Source: Gemmatimonadaceae bacterium
GTDB lineage: Bacteria; Gemmatimonadota; Gemmatimonadetes; Gemmatimonadales; Gemmatimonadaceae
DNA length: 46,789 bases
Direction: 5' to 3'
NCBI GenBank assembly: GCA_036504815.1
Contig: DASXUN010000018.1
Location: forward strand, 1 to 46,789
Within the stretch, counting starts at the first letter, position 1. Every line of letters begins with the position of its first letter. The notes under the pieces are model-generated. The model saw only the letters and a program-made list of their open reading frames with translations, was not told the DNA's origin and made no database searches. Below are positions 35,125-43,437 of the stretch, piece after piece. The position numbers were made by a program, and so were the translations under genes.

Positions 35125-36039
35125 TTACCGGGTAAACTTCGGACCCGACGGGTGCTGCGACCCGTGGATCGTGATGTGGCAGTTCACGCAGCCTTCGCCC
35201 TGCGGATTGCTCGTGCGGTTGTAGCGCGGAAGGTTGATGTGCCCGCCGTACGAGTGACACGAGAGGCAGAGGAACGCCTCCTTCTTGTTGAGGAGCTTCC
35301 GGTTCGTCGAACCGTGTGCGTCGTGACAGTTCACGCAGCTTTCGCGGACCGGCGCATGCTCCCAGAGGTATGGACCGCGCTTGCCGGCATGGCACGACGT
35401 GCACGTCTCGTTGACGGACGCGGTCTTGAGCAGCGCCGGGTTCGAGCCATGCACATTGTGGCACGACGCGCAGTCCATCCGCCCTTCGCGCACGGGGTGA
35501 TGCGACGTCTTCGCCATCTGGACCCTGGTCGTGGCGTGGCAACGGAAGCAGGTCTCCGTCACCCGGCCGCGGGTGAGGACCGCCGAGGCGTCGCGGGGGG
35601 CCTTGGCGGCATGGCACGATGTGCAGCTGACGTCACCGCCCAGGTGGGCACCCGACATGAAGGTCAGTCGGCTGCCCCCGGCATGGCATTGCATGCAGAT
35701 GCCGGACTGCTGTGCCTTCGTCAGCGAGTGCCATTCGGTGCCCGGCTTCGGGTCGTCGATGTGCTTGCTGCGCGGCCCATGGCACGATTCACAACTGCCC
35801 GACACGGCGGTCTTGCCCGCCTTGAAATACTCGGCGTGCGCGCTCAGTCCGAACTTCGCGTGCATCTCCTCGTGGCAGCCCGCGCAGGTCTTGTCGTCGC
35901 GCACGAAGGTCGCGCCCTTGAACGCGGGATTGAGTCGCTCCCAATCCACCTGCTGGGCGCCGGCCGTCGTAGTTGCCGCGAACGACATCCCCGTCAGCGC
36001 GGCCACCGCGAACATCCACCTCTCCAAAGCACGTCGCAT
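35125..36039 (-). CDS. mtrA: Decahaem c-type cytochrome, MtrA/PioA/DmsE family
   Basis: A 304-residue periplasmic protein with a signal peptide (WMFAVAALTGMSFAATTTAGAQQ) and exactly ten CxxCH sites in order: CAGCH, CESCH, CMQCH, CTSCH, CFRCH, CASCH, CTSCH, CVNCH, CLSCH, CVNCH. Spare histidines such as SAHAEYF, SHHPVREG and WEHAPVRE supply distal ligands for bis-His haems. Size, haem count and a downstream MtrB-like barrel match MtrA/PioA/DmsE proteins that thread into the barrel. It is first of the apparent mtrA-mtrB-regulator-kinase unit. No MtrC/OmcA-type surface cytochrome or CymA-type quinol dehydrogenase lies in this window, so the inner and outer partners are unknown; Act or the dihaem cytochrome could contribute electrons (speculation). 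Confidence 0.92.
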   Translation of the reverse strand: MRRALERWMFAVAALTGMSFAATTTAGAQQVDWERLNPAFKGATFVRDDKTCAGCHEEMHAKFGLSAHAEYFKAGKTAVSGSCESCHGPRSKHIDDPKPGTEWHSLTKAQQSGICMQCHAGGSRLTFMSGAHLGGDVSCTSCHAAKAPRDASAVLTRGRVTETCFRCHATTRVQMAKTSHHPVREGRMDCASCHNVHGSNPALLKTASVNETCTSCHAGKRGPYLWEHAPVRESCVNCHDAHGSTNRKLLNKKEAFLCLSCHSYGGHINLPRYNRTSNPQGEGCVNCHITIHGSQHPSGPKFTR

Positions 36040-36264
36040 GGCGTGTTTGCTCCCTTGAGTGATTCCTGGAGCTCCGGGCTGGACTGCTCGGAGCTGGCCA
36101 ATCAGTAGCGCCCATGAGCGGCGCAGATCCGCAACCCGTCCCAGAAGACAACGTCTGGGTCCGACGGCGGATGGAGGCAGCATGCGACCGGAGGGGCTCG
36201 GCTTTCTGTTGCTTCCGGTGCATGCAGTCTGATGTCCGGGCCCCAACGGCAGGATGACCGGCGG

Positions 36265-36280
36265 ATTACACTTCTGTCAT
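36265..36280 (-). promoter_or_regulatory. Candidate heavy-metal-regulator box upstream of mtrA
   Basis: On the minus strand this reads ATGACA, GAAG, TGTAAT: an inverted repeat with 5 of 6 matching arm positions and a 4-bp spacer. It resembles the TGACA...TGTAAT style of CopR/CusR boxes. A TGACAG here with CATCCT 17 bp downstream gives a weak promoter towards mtrA, leaving a leader of roughly 190 bases. Confidence 0.4.
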
Positions 36281-36326
36281 CTCATCGGCGCCGCATCCGA
36301 GGCCGCCGGTGCCCCGCCACATTGTG

Positions 36327-36342
36327 ACGCGGCGCGCCGCGT
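36327..36342 (+). promoter_or_regulatory. 16-bp palindrome upstream of sugar operon
   Basis: ACGCGGCGCGCCGCGT is a perfect palindrome ending 35 bp before the glycosidase start. TTGTGA (36323-36328) and a poor AACTTT (36346-36351) flank it at 17-bp spacing. The position fits an operator for a sugar-responsive repressor, which is not in the window. Confidence 0.4.
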
Positions 36343-36377
36343 GCGAACTTTGGGCCGACGCTTCCCCGTGACGGTTG

Positions 36378-38585
36378 ATGCTCGACCCCATCGAACACCT
36401 CGCGCGCGACGACAAGTGGCAGCTGGGCGCCGGCGACGGCACGCTGTTCGCGCCCACGTATCCCGCGTGGCTTGACACGCCGGGGTTCTGGGACGAGGCC
36501 ACGGTCTACCAGTACGCCTTCGCGCCGCTCTTCACCGTGACGGTGCTCGACGCCGCCGGCCGCGAGGTGCCGGCCCGCGCGGTCTCCCGGCGCTGGACGC
36601 CCGCCGACCTGACCGTGACCTACCGGCTCGACTCGGGGATCACCGCGACCGAGGTGCGCACCGTGCATCCGGGCGGCGTCTTCGTCTCGGAATGGCGATT
36701 CGCCTCGTTCGGGCCGGTGACCGTGCATCTCGTGGCATGGACGGCGCAGGACGGCGTGTCGGTGCCGATGGGCGAGGCGGCGTGGTCGGACGGGGCCATC
36801 GCATTTCCCCGCCTGCTCAGCGACCGGCGGCAGCAGCCGCTGCGCGTGCGCGCCGAGCTTGCCTGCATCGGCGAGGCGGCGTCCTGGTCGGCGCTGCGCA
36901 GCGAGAAGAACGCGCCCCACCCGCTGTGGCGACACACGCCGTTCGTCGAGCAGTGGCGTGCCGGCGGATTGCCGCGCGTCGTCCGCGATGAAGGCATCGC
37001 CCCCGACGGGTTGTTCTACGCGGCGGTGCATCGCGCGGTCGACATCGGCTACCAGGGCGCCTCCGCGGTCTTCGCGATGAAGGTGACCGCGGACGATCCG
37101 GCGCTCCCGGTGACGGCGGCGTCGCGCAGCGTGCGGCCGTCGCACGGCACCATCGCCGGCGCGAGCCGACGCCGCTGGCATGCCTGGTTCGAACGCGTGC
37201 CGCAGCTGCGCTGCTCCGACCCGTACCTCGAGACCTACTACTACTACCGCTGGTACGGACTCTTCCTGAACGCGACGGCGGGCGGGCACGGCAACCATCG
37301 CTGGCCCTCGATGTGCGAAGGCATTGGCTTCTTCCACCAGCCCATCTCGTACTCGGCGCAGTGCCACGCCCGCGAGCTCCGGTGGCTCGACGACGCGGAG
37401 CACGCCCGCGGCGTGCTGCGCACCTTCTTTGCGCACCAGAAGGAGGACGGCGCGCTGCACGGACGCATCTACGCCAACCATCTCACCGGCACCGACTACT
37501 ATCACGCCGACTGGGGCGGTGCGCTGATGGCGCTCGACGCGGCGTGGCCCGACGACGCGTTCATTCGCGAGCTCTATCCGGCGATGGCGCGCTTTGCCGA
37601 GTGGATGGTGCGCACGCGCGACGCCGACGGCACGGGGATGATTGACGTCGTGGACCAGTACGAGACCGGCCAGGAGTACATGAGCCGCTATCAGGCGGTG
37701 GACCCCGACGCCGACCGCTACGGTTGGGAGAACCGCCTGCGGCTCAAGGGAATCGACGTCACCGTCTACGCCTACGTGCTCTTTCGCACGCTCGAGCGGT
37801 ACGCGCCCAAGGCCGGCGACGCCGCCGCGCGCTGGAAGCACCTGGCCACGCGGACGCGCGACGCGGTGCGCGACGAGATGTGGGACGCGGAGCGCGAACT
37901 GTTCTCCGACGTCCACCCCGGGACGGGGCAGCGCACCGGCGTGAAGGCGGCGGTCTGTTTCTACCCGTACTTCACCGACATCGTGGACGAGTCGCATCTG
38001 CGCGGCCTCCGCCAGTCGCTGCTGGACCCGAAGCAGTTCTGGACCGCCTTTCCGGTGCCCTCCTCCGCGCTCGACGATCCGCTCTTCAATGCCGAGGCGG
38101 AGTGGAAGGGCAAGCGACACGTCTGTCCGTGGAACGGCCGCACGTGGCCGATGACCAACAGCCATATGGTCGAGGCGCTGGCGGCGGCGTCGCGCCTGGG
38201 CGCGCCCGCGCTGCGCGAGCGCGCCGGCGAGCTGCTGCAGCGTTTCGTGCGGATGATGTTCCACGACGGCGACCTGCGGCGCCCGAATTGCTTCGAGCAC
38301 TACAATCCGTTCACGGGGCACGCGTCGGTCTACCGCGGCATCGACGACTATCAGCACTCGTGGGTGGCGGACCTGATCCTGCAGTACGCGGCGGGGGTGC
38401 GCCCGCACGAGCACGGCGTGACCATCGATCCATTCCCGCTGAACCTCGAGCAGCTCACGCTGACCGGTGTCCGCGTCCGCGGTCGGGCGCTCGAAGTGCG
38501 CATCGTCGGCGACCGGTTCACGGTGATCTCCGGCGGCGACCGGATTGAATCGACCATCGGCGACGCGGTGGAGCTGCCCGACTAG
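36378..38585 (+). CDS. MGH1-like (alpha/alpha)6 glycoside hydrolase
   Basis: A 735-residue protein without a signal peptide, hence cytoplasmic. Residues about 1-240 form a beta-rich N-domain (IEHLARDDKWQLGAGDGTLFAPTYPAW). From about 270 there is an (alpha/alpha)6 toroid with YYYRWYGLFLNA, WPSMCEGIGFFHQPISYSAQCHARELRWL, DYYHADWGGALMALD (candidate acid Asp378), DVVDQYETGQEYMSRY and CPWNGRTWPMTNSHMVEAL, resembling the mannosylglycerate hydrolase (MGH1)/GH63-like group. A short C-terminal beta domain ends the protein. It would release glucose or mannose from a small glycoside such as mannosyl- or glucosylglycerate, trehalose or kojibiose; substrate is open. Start ATG 36378 rather than the preceding TTG. 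The ABC transporter begins 2 bp after its stop. Confidence 0.82.
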   Translation: MLDPIEHLARDDKWQLGAGDGTLFAPTYPAWLDTPGFWDEATVYQYAFAPLFTVTVLDAAGREVPARAVSRRWTPADLTVTYRLDSGITATEVRTVHPGGVFVSEWRFASFGPVTVHLVAWTAQDGVSVPMGEAAWSDGAIAFPRLLSDRRQQPLRVRAELACIGEAASWSALRSEKNAPHPLWRHTPFVEQWRAGGLPRVVRDEGIAPDGLFYAAVHRAVDIGYQGASAVFAMKVTADDPALPVTAASRSVRPSHGTIAGASRRRWHAWFERVPQLRCSDPYLETYYYYRWYGLFLNATAGGHGNHRWPSMCEGIGFFHQPISYSAQCHARELRWLDDAEHARGVLRTFFAHQKEDGALHGRIYANHLTGTDYYHADWGGALMALDAAWPDDAFIRELYPAMARFAEWMVRTRDADGTGMIDVVDQYETGQEYMSRYQAVDPDADRYGWENRLRLKGIDVTVYAYVLFRTLERYAPKAGDAAARWKHLATRTRDAVRDEMWDAERELFSDVHPGTGQRTGVKAAVCFYPYFTDIVDESHLRGLRQSLLDPKQFWTAFPVPSSALDDPLFNAEAEWKGKRHVCPWNGRTWPMTNSHMVEALAAASRLGAPALRERAGELLQRFVRMMFHDGDLRRPNCFEHYNPFTGHASVYRGIDDYQHSWVADLILQYAAGVRPHEHGVTIDPFPLNLEQLTLTGVRVRGRALEVRIVGDRFTVISGGDRIESTIGDAVELPD

Positions 38586-38587
38586 CC

Positions 38588-39637
38588 GTGGCGGACCTCG
38601 CCCTCCTGGCCCTCCGCAAGCAGTTCGCCGGCGGCGTGATTGGCGTCGACGACGTCACGCTCGTCGTGCCCGACGGCGCGTTCACGGCGCTCGTCGGTCC
38701 GTCGGGGTGCGGCAAGACCACCATCCTGCGGCTCGTCGCGGGGCTCGAGGAGCCGACGAGCGGCGCGGTGCGCATCGGCGGGCGCGATGTCACCTTCCTG
38801 CCGCCGCGCGATCGCGACGTGGCGATGGTCTTCCAGAATTATGCGCTCTATCCGCACCTCTCGGTGCGCGCCAACATCGCCTTCCCGCTGACCGTGCGGC
38901 GCGTCGCGGGGGCGGAGGTCACGCGGCGCGTGCGACACGCCGCGGAACTGCTCGAGATCGACGGGCTGCTCGACCGCAAGCCGGCCCAGCTCTCGGGCGG
39001 CCAGCGGCAGCGCGTGGCGCTCGCGCGTGCCATCGTGCGCGAGCCGGCCTGCTTTCTCTTCGACGAGCCGCTGTCGAACCTCGATGCGCAGGTCCGCGCG
39101 CAGACGCGCGCCGAACTCGTGGCGCTGCATCGCCGGCTCGGCGCGACGATGCTGTACGTCACGCACGATCAGGTCGAGGCGATGACCATGGCGCAGACGG
39201 TGGCCGTGATGGCGCACGGCCGTGTGCTGCAGGAAGGGGCGCCCATGGAGCTCTATCGCAGCCCGGCATCGCTCGCCGTGGCGCGGTTCATAGGATCGCC
39301 CGCCATCAACGCCGTGGCCGGCCGCACGACGGGCACCAGGTTCGAGGGCGCGCTCGCCTGCGGCACACGGGCGCCGGCGCACGCCGAGGTGGTGCTTGCG
39401 GTGCGACCGGAGCACCTGGTCCTCGGCCACGCGATGGATGCCGCGCCCGCGCAGGTAACGCTGGTCGAGCCGCTGGGCCCGGAATCACTGGTGCGGCTGC
39501 GCCTGCGGAGTGGCGAGGAGTTGGTGGCGCGCGTGGCGGGCGAGGCGCGGTGCCGGATGGGAGATGAAGTCGGCGTGCGCATTGCCGCCGGCGAGGGGCT
39601 CTTCTTCCGCGCCGCCGACGGCGCGCGGCTGGTGTAG
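38588..39637 (+). CDS. Sugar ABC transporter ATPase (MalK/UgpC-like)
   Basis: A 349-residue ATPase read from GTG 38588. It has Walker [11 protein letters not shown]-loop [13 protein letters not shown], signature [15 protein letters not shown], Walker [17 protein letters not shown] and switch [10 protein letters not shown]. The C-terminal roughly 110 residues are a TOBE/OB regulatory domain ([29 protein letters not shown]), as in MalK. It powers the importer formed with the following three genes. Joined to the hydrolase gene by 2 bp and to the binding-protein gene by 1 bp. Confidence 0.94.
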   Translation: MADLALLALRKQFAGGVIGVDDVTLVVPDGAFTALVGPSGCGKTTILRLVAGLEEPTSGAVRIGGRDVTFLPPRDRDVAMVFQNYALYPHLSVRANIAFPLTVRRVAGAEVTRRVRHAAELLEIDGLLDRKPAQLSGGQRQRVALARAIVREPACFLFDEPLSNLDAQVRAQTRAELVALHRRLGATMLYVTHDQVEAMTMAQTVAVMAHGRVLQEGAPMELYRSPASLAVARFIGSPAINAVAGRTTGTRFEGALACGTRAPAHAEVVLAVRPEHLVLGHAMDAAPAQVTLVEPLGPESLVRLRLRSGEELVARVAGEARCRMGDEVGVRIAAGEGLFFRAADGARLV

Positions 39638-39638
39638 C

Positions 39639-40913
39639 ATGCGACGTTCCTGGCGCTGGAGCCTGGCGTTCGCGGCGCTCGCGCTGGTGGCGTGTCGCAA
39701 GGTCGAGACGGTGACGCTCCGCATCACCTCGTGGCAGAGCCCCGAGGAGAACGCCATCGACGCGGTCGACTTCCGGGCGTTCGAGCTGGCGCATCCCGGC
39801 GTGCGCATCGTCAACGACCCGGTCTCGGTGAACGCCGAGTATCGCGAGAAGGTGCTGACGTCCATTGGCTCCGGATCGCCGCCCGATGTCTTCCTGCTCG
39901 ATGGCATCGACGTGGCAGCCTTCGCCGCGCGCGACGTCGTGCTCGACCTGCAGCCGTTCGCGGAGCGCGCCGGTGCGCAACTGGGGCTGTTCTTTCCGCA
40001 GGTCGTCGAGCCCTTCCACGTCGGCGGCAAGCTGCTGGCGTTTCCCAAGGGCTTTTCGCCGATGGTCTACTACTACAATCGCGAGCTGTTCGCGAAGGCC
40101 GGCCTCGCGCCCCCGAAGAACGGCTGGACGCAGGCCGAGTTCCTGGCGACGGTCCGTGCACTCACGCGTGATACGAACGGCGATGGTGTGGTGGACCAGT
40201 GGGGGACCGTGCTCGACCGGCGGCTCTACGCCTGGCAGGCGTGGCTCTGGAGTGCGGGCGCCGACATCCTGACCCCCGATGGTCGGCGCGCGACGGGCGC
40301 GATCGACCAGCCGGCGGCGGAGCGCACGCTGACGCTGCTCACCGACCTTCCACGGCTCGGGTACGCGCCACCGCCCAGCGCGTCCGGCGGCGCGCTCGGG
40401 TTCGAGCAGCGGCTGTTCTACAGCGGCAAGCTCGCCCTGATGACGAGCGGACACTGGATGATTCCGCGCATCCGGCGCTATCTCCAGCAGGGGCGCGTCC
40501 AGTTGGGCGTCGTGTCGGTGCCGCGCACCGATGGGCATCAGGTGAAGACGCCGCTCTTCGCGAGCGGGTGGGCCGTCCCCTACAACACCCCGCACCGCAA
40601 GCTCGCCGTGGAACTGGCGGCGTGGATGGTGCGCGCCGACGCGCAGCGGCGGCGCGCCGCGTCCGGGCTCGAAATCCCGACGCTGATGACCGTCGCGTAT
40701 GAGTCAGCCGCCAAGGATGCCACCGGGATGGAGATGGACTTCCTGTGGCAGGTGCCGTACGGCGGCGTGCCGTGGGGCGCCCGTGTGCCGCAGTACCGCG
40801 AGATCGAGAAGACGATGATGGACCTCGTCGACCGCGTCGTCGTGGATCGCGTTCCGGTCAGGACAGCCACGCGCGAGGCGGCCGCCGCGGTGGACGGCGT
40901 CCTGCGTCGATGA
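39639..40913 (+). CDS. Sugar-binding lipoprotein of ABC importer
   Basis: A 424-residue lipoprotein with signal RRSWRWSLAFAALALVAC and lipobox LVAC. It has the extracellular solute-binding protein family 1 pattern: LRITSWQSPEENAI, VNAEYREKVLTSIGSGSPPDVFLLDG, FSPMVYYYNRELFAKAGL, and ALMTSGHWMIPRI. It captures the sugar in the periplasm and delivers it to the two permeases. Start ATG 39639 is one base after the ATPase stop. It overlaps the next gene by four bases (ATGA). Confidence 0.93.
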   Translation: MRRSWRWSLAFAALALVACRKVETVTLRITSWQSPEENAIDAVDFRAFELAHPGVRIVNDPVSVNAEYREKVLTSIGSGSPPDVFLLDGIDVAAFAARDVVLDLQPFAERAGAQLGLFFPQVVEPFHVGGKLLAFPKGFSPMVYYYNRELFAKAGLAPPKNGWTQAEFLATVRALTRDTNGDGVVDQWGTVLDRRLYAWQAWLWSAGADILTPDGRRATGAIDQPAAERTLTLLTDLPRLGYAPPPSASGGALGFEQRLFYSGKLALMTSGHWMIPRIRRYLQQGRVQLGVVSVPRTDGHQVKTPLFASGWAVPYNTPHRKLAVELAAWMVRADAQRRRAASGLEIPTLMTVAYESAAKDATGMEMDFLWQVPYGGVPWGARVPQYREIEKTMMDLVDRVVVDRVPVRTATREAAAAVDGVLRR

Positions 40914-42445
40914 TGACGTCGCATCGGCGGGCCGCGCTGCTGGTGGCGGTCGCGTGGGCCGCCGCGACGGCTGGGGTCTCGTGGCGGACGCTGGTCGGCA
41001 TCGATCGCGCGGCGCGCAGCCGTGAGGCGCTGACGCAGGCGCGGGCGCAACGGGGGCGCGTGCCGCGCCCCGCCTTTCCCGCCGGGTTGAATGCGCGCGA
41101 CTCCGCCGCGGTGCGGAACGAGGAGATCCCGCTGGTGGTGTCGACGGCGGCGGGCGCACGCATCACGGCGCCCGTGAAGGACGCCGATGACTGGGACATC
41201 ATCGGCGTCGCCGCCGTGCCGACCCGCGCGCGGGAACAGGGCGTGAGCGTGCTCGCGCCAGTGGCCGTGGCCTTCGCGGCGATGACCGCGCTGCTGGTTG
41301 CTCTGCCCGCCGGTTCGGCCCGCCGGCGCCGCACCCACCTCGCGATGCTCGCCGTCATCGCGGGCGCGGCCGCCGTGATGGTTGGCGGACGGCTCGACGT
41401 CGCGACGCACGCGCTCGCGCCCGCGTCCGCGTCCGCGGTCCCGCGCGACCTGGCGCGCCTCGCGTTTACGGCGCCGTCGATGGGCTTCACGTTGCTCGTG
41501 CTCGTGGGCCTTGCGGCGCTCGGCGTGCTGGCGCAGTGGATCATCGACTGGCACGAGGCTTCCTCCGGTCGCCCGGCGCGCGTTCAGGAAACGGTCGGCG
41601 CGTGGGCGTTCATCGCGCCGAGCCTGCTGCACCTGCTCGTCTTCACCATCGCGCCGGTGGGGTTTCTCTTCTGGATCTCGGTCCACGACTGGGACCTGCT
41701 GGCCACCGATCGGCCGTTCGTGGGCTTCGCGCACTTCCGCGAGATTGGCGCGGACCCGCTCTTCTGGCGCGCCCTGCGCAACGGACTCGTCTACGCGCTC
41801 TACGTGCCGGCCACGATGCTCGCCGCGCTCGCGGCCGCGCTCGTGCTCGATCAGCCGTTGCGCGGCATCAAGGCGCTGCGCGTCGTGGTCTTCCTGCCCT
41901 ATGTCGCCTCCACGGTGGCGGTGGCGCTGGTCTGGCAATGGCTGCTGCATCGCGACTTCGGGCTGCTGAACTCGGTACTGGTGGAGCTGCACTTGCCGCG
42001 CGTGGACTGGCTCGGCGATCCGTCCACGGCCCTCCCGGCGCTGATGCTGGTGAGTGCCTGGGGGCAGCTCGGGTACATGATGGTCGTCTACCTGGCCGGC
42101 CTGCAGGCCATCCCGGCTTCACTGCTCGAGGCGGCGCGCCTCGACGGCGCCGATGCATGGCAGCGATTCCGGCTCGTCCTCTGGCCGATGCTGCGCCCGG
42201 TCTCGACGTACCTCCTGCTCACGGGCATCATCTGGTCGTTCCACGGCTTCACGCTGGTCTACGTGATGACCGAGGGTGGGCCGGCGCACGCCACCGACGT
42301 GCTGGTCTATCGCATCTACCAGACCGCCTGGGAGTTCCGCCGCTTCGACGTCGCGGCCGCGATGAGCGTCGTGCTGTGCCTGTTGCTGCTGGCGCTGACG
42401 GCGCTGCAGTGGCGCACGGTACGGGGAGAGCAGGTCGATGCCTGA
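40910..42445 (+). CDS. Sugar ABC permease, MalF-like, with long N-terminal extension
   Basis: A 511-residue permease. The C-terminal roughly 290 residues are a standard MalF-type subunit: AWAFIAPSLLHLLVFTIAPVGFLFWISVHDWDLL, and the EAA loop LEAARLDGADAWQRFRLVLWPML. The first roughly 215 residues are extra: a membrane segment (8-25), an extracytoplasmic domain of about 90 residues (REALTQARAQRGRVPRPAFPAGLNARDSAA...), then three hydrophobic segments before the permease core. MalF-type subunits are usually about 290-330 residues; E. coli MalF is longer because of a periplasmic loop elsewhere. I do not recognise the extra domain. Start ATG 40910 overlaps the previous stop; the end overlaps the next permease by 8 bp. 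Confidence 0.87.
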   Translation: MMTSHRRAALLVAVAWAAATAGVSWRTLVGIDRAARSREALTQARAQRGRVPRPAFPAGLNARDSAAVRNEEIPLVVSTAAGARITAPVKDADDWDIIGVAAVPTRAREQGVSVLAPVAVAFAAMTALLVALPAGSARRRRTHLAMLAVIAGAAAVMVGGRLDVATHALAPASASAVPRDLARLAFTAPSMGFTLLVLVGLAALGVLAQWIIDWHEASSGRPARVQETVGAWAFIAPSLLHLLVFTIAPVGFLFWISVHDWDLLATDRPFVGFAHFREIGADPLFWRALRNGLVYALYVPATMLAALAAALVLDQPLRGIKALRVVVFLPYVASTVAVALVWQWLLHRDFGLLNSVLVELHLPRVDWLGDPSTALPALMLVSAWGQLGYMMVVYLAGLQAIPASLLEAARLDGADAWQRFRLVLWPMLRPVSTYLLLTGIIWSFHGFTLVYVMTEGGPAHATDVLVYRIYQTAWEFRRFDVAAAMSVVLCLLLLALTALQWRTVRGEQVDA

Positions 42446-43259
42446 CCGGCGCGTGCAGCGGGTGGTCGGCTATGCCGCGGCGCTCGGCCTCGCGTTCGTG
42501 ATGGTCGCGCCGTTCCTGTGGATGCTCTCCACGGCGCTGATGGATGAGTTCGAGGTCTATCAGGCGCCACCGCCGCTGCTGCCGGCCGTGCCGCGCGTGG
42601 CGAACTTCACCGAGGCGCTCACCGCGCTCCCGTTCGCGCTCTACTTCCGCAACTCGCTCATCCTCGCGGCGGCCACGGTGACGGGGCAGGTGGTGACGGC
42701 GGCGATGGCGGGCTACGCCTTCGCGCGCCATCGCTTTGCGGGGCGCACGCCGCTCTTCGCGGTCTATCTCGGCACGCTGATGATTCCGGGGATCGCGCTG
42801 CTCGTGCCGCGTTTTCTCCTCGTCGACGCGATGGGACTCGTGGACACGGTCGCGGGGCTCGTCTCGGTGGAACTCGTCGCGGCGTGGGGAATCTTCCTGA
42901 TGCGGCAGTACTTCCTGTCGCTGCCCCGTGACATGGAAGATGCCGCGCGCCTCGACGGCGCCGGCGAGTGGCAGGTCTTCTGGCACGTGGCCGTGCCGCT
43001 CGCGCGCCCGGCGCTGGCCACGGTGGCGCTCTTCGCCTTCATCGATGCCTGGAAGGCGCTGCTCTGGCCGCTCGTGATCGCGCGGTCACCCGACCTGCGC
43101 GTCGTCGAGGCCGGCGTGGCCTCGTTCCACGGGATGTACTACGCCAACTGGCCGTGGCAGATGGCGGCCGCCGTCGCCGCGCTCGTGCCGGTGCTCGTGG
43201 TCTTTCTCGTGGCGCAGAAGGCGTTCTTGCGGGGGCTGGCGTTTGGGGGGTTCAAGTAG
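42438..43259 (+). CDS. Sugar ABC permease, MalG-like
   Basis: A 273-residue, six-helix permease. It begins RVVGYAAALGLAFVMVAPFLWMLSTALMDEFEVY, has AMAGYAFARHRFAGR and the EAA loop MEDAARLDGAGEWQVFWHVAVPLARPALATVALF, and ends AQKAFLRGLAFGGFK as MalG-type subunits do. It pairs with the preceding long permease. Last gene of the sugar operon; a repeat-rich inverted segment begins 2 bp after its stop. Confidence 0.94.
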   Translation: MPDRRVQRVVGYAAALGLAFVMVAPFLWMLSTALMDEFEVYQAPPPLLPAVPRVANFTEALTALPFALYFRNSLILAAATVTGQVVTAAMAGYAFARHRFAGRTPLFAVYLGTLMIPGIALLVPRFLLVDAMGLVDTVAGLVSVELVAAWGIFLMRQYFLSLPRDMEDAARLDGAGEWQVFWHVAVPLARPALATVALFAFIDAWKALLWPLVIARSPDLRVVEAGVASFHGMYYANWPWQMAAAVAALVPVLVVFLVAQKAFLRGLAFGGFK

Positions 43260-43261
43260 GG

Positions 43262-43412
43262 ATGGCAGAGGGCGGATGGCGGATGGCCGATGGCCGATGG
43301 CCGATGGCCGATGGCCGATGGCAGATGGGGAGAGCGTGCGCTCGATCCGGCATCACTTCCGCGCGCAGCGCAATCCGCTCTCATCCGCCATCTGCCCTCC
43401 GCCATCTGCCAT
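43262..43412. repeat. Inverted GGCGGATGGC-type repeat pair with heptamer tandem array
   Basis: The left part (43262-43326) has GGATGGC/GGCAGATGG units and about five consecutive GATGGCC heptamers. The right part (43383-43412) has the complement, ATCCGCCATCTGCC followed by CTCCGCCATCTGCCAT. About 55 bp separate them. The units are the same as those flanking the four-helix-bundle gene at 23.5-24.0 kb. The element lies between convergent genes, so it may also act as a terminator. Confidence 0.75.
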
Positions 43413-43437
43413 CACTCACCCGCCAGGCAGATCTCGT

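Larger units (their letters stand above)
36040..36377. other. Intergenic control region between divergent mtrA and glycosidase genes
   Basis: A 338-bp stretch with no convincing gene. It holds two candidate regulatory sites, an imperfect inverted repeat at 36265-36280 and a 16-bp palindrome at 36327-36342, and a purine-rich ribosome-binding stretch (AAGGGAG, minus strand) upstream of mtrA. A direct GGAGCTCCGGG... / CTCGGAGCTGG similarity lies at about 36069-36099. Confidence 0.6.

Noticed and set aside
43262-43412. CRISPR array
   Set aside because: The repeats are contiguous 7-bp units without spacers, and no cas gene is present.
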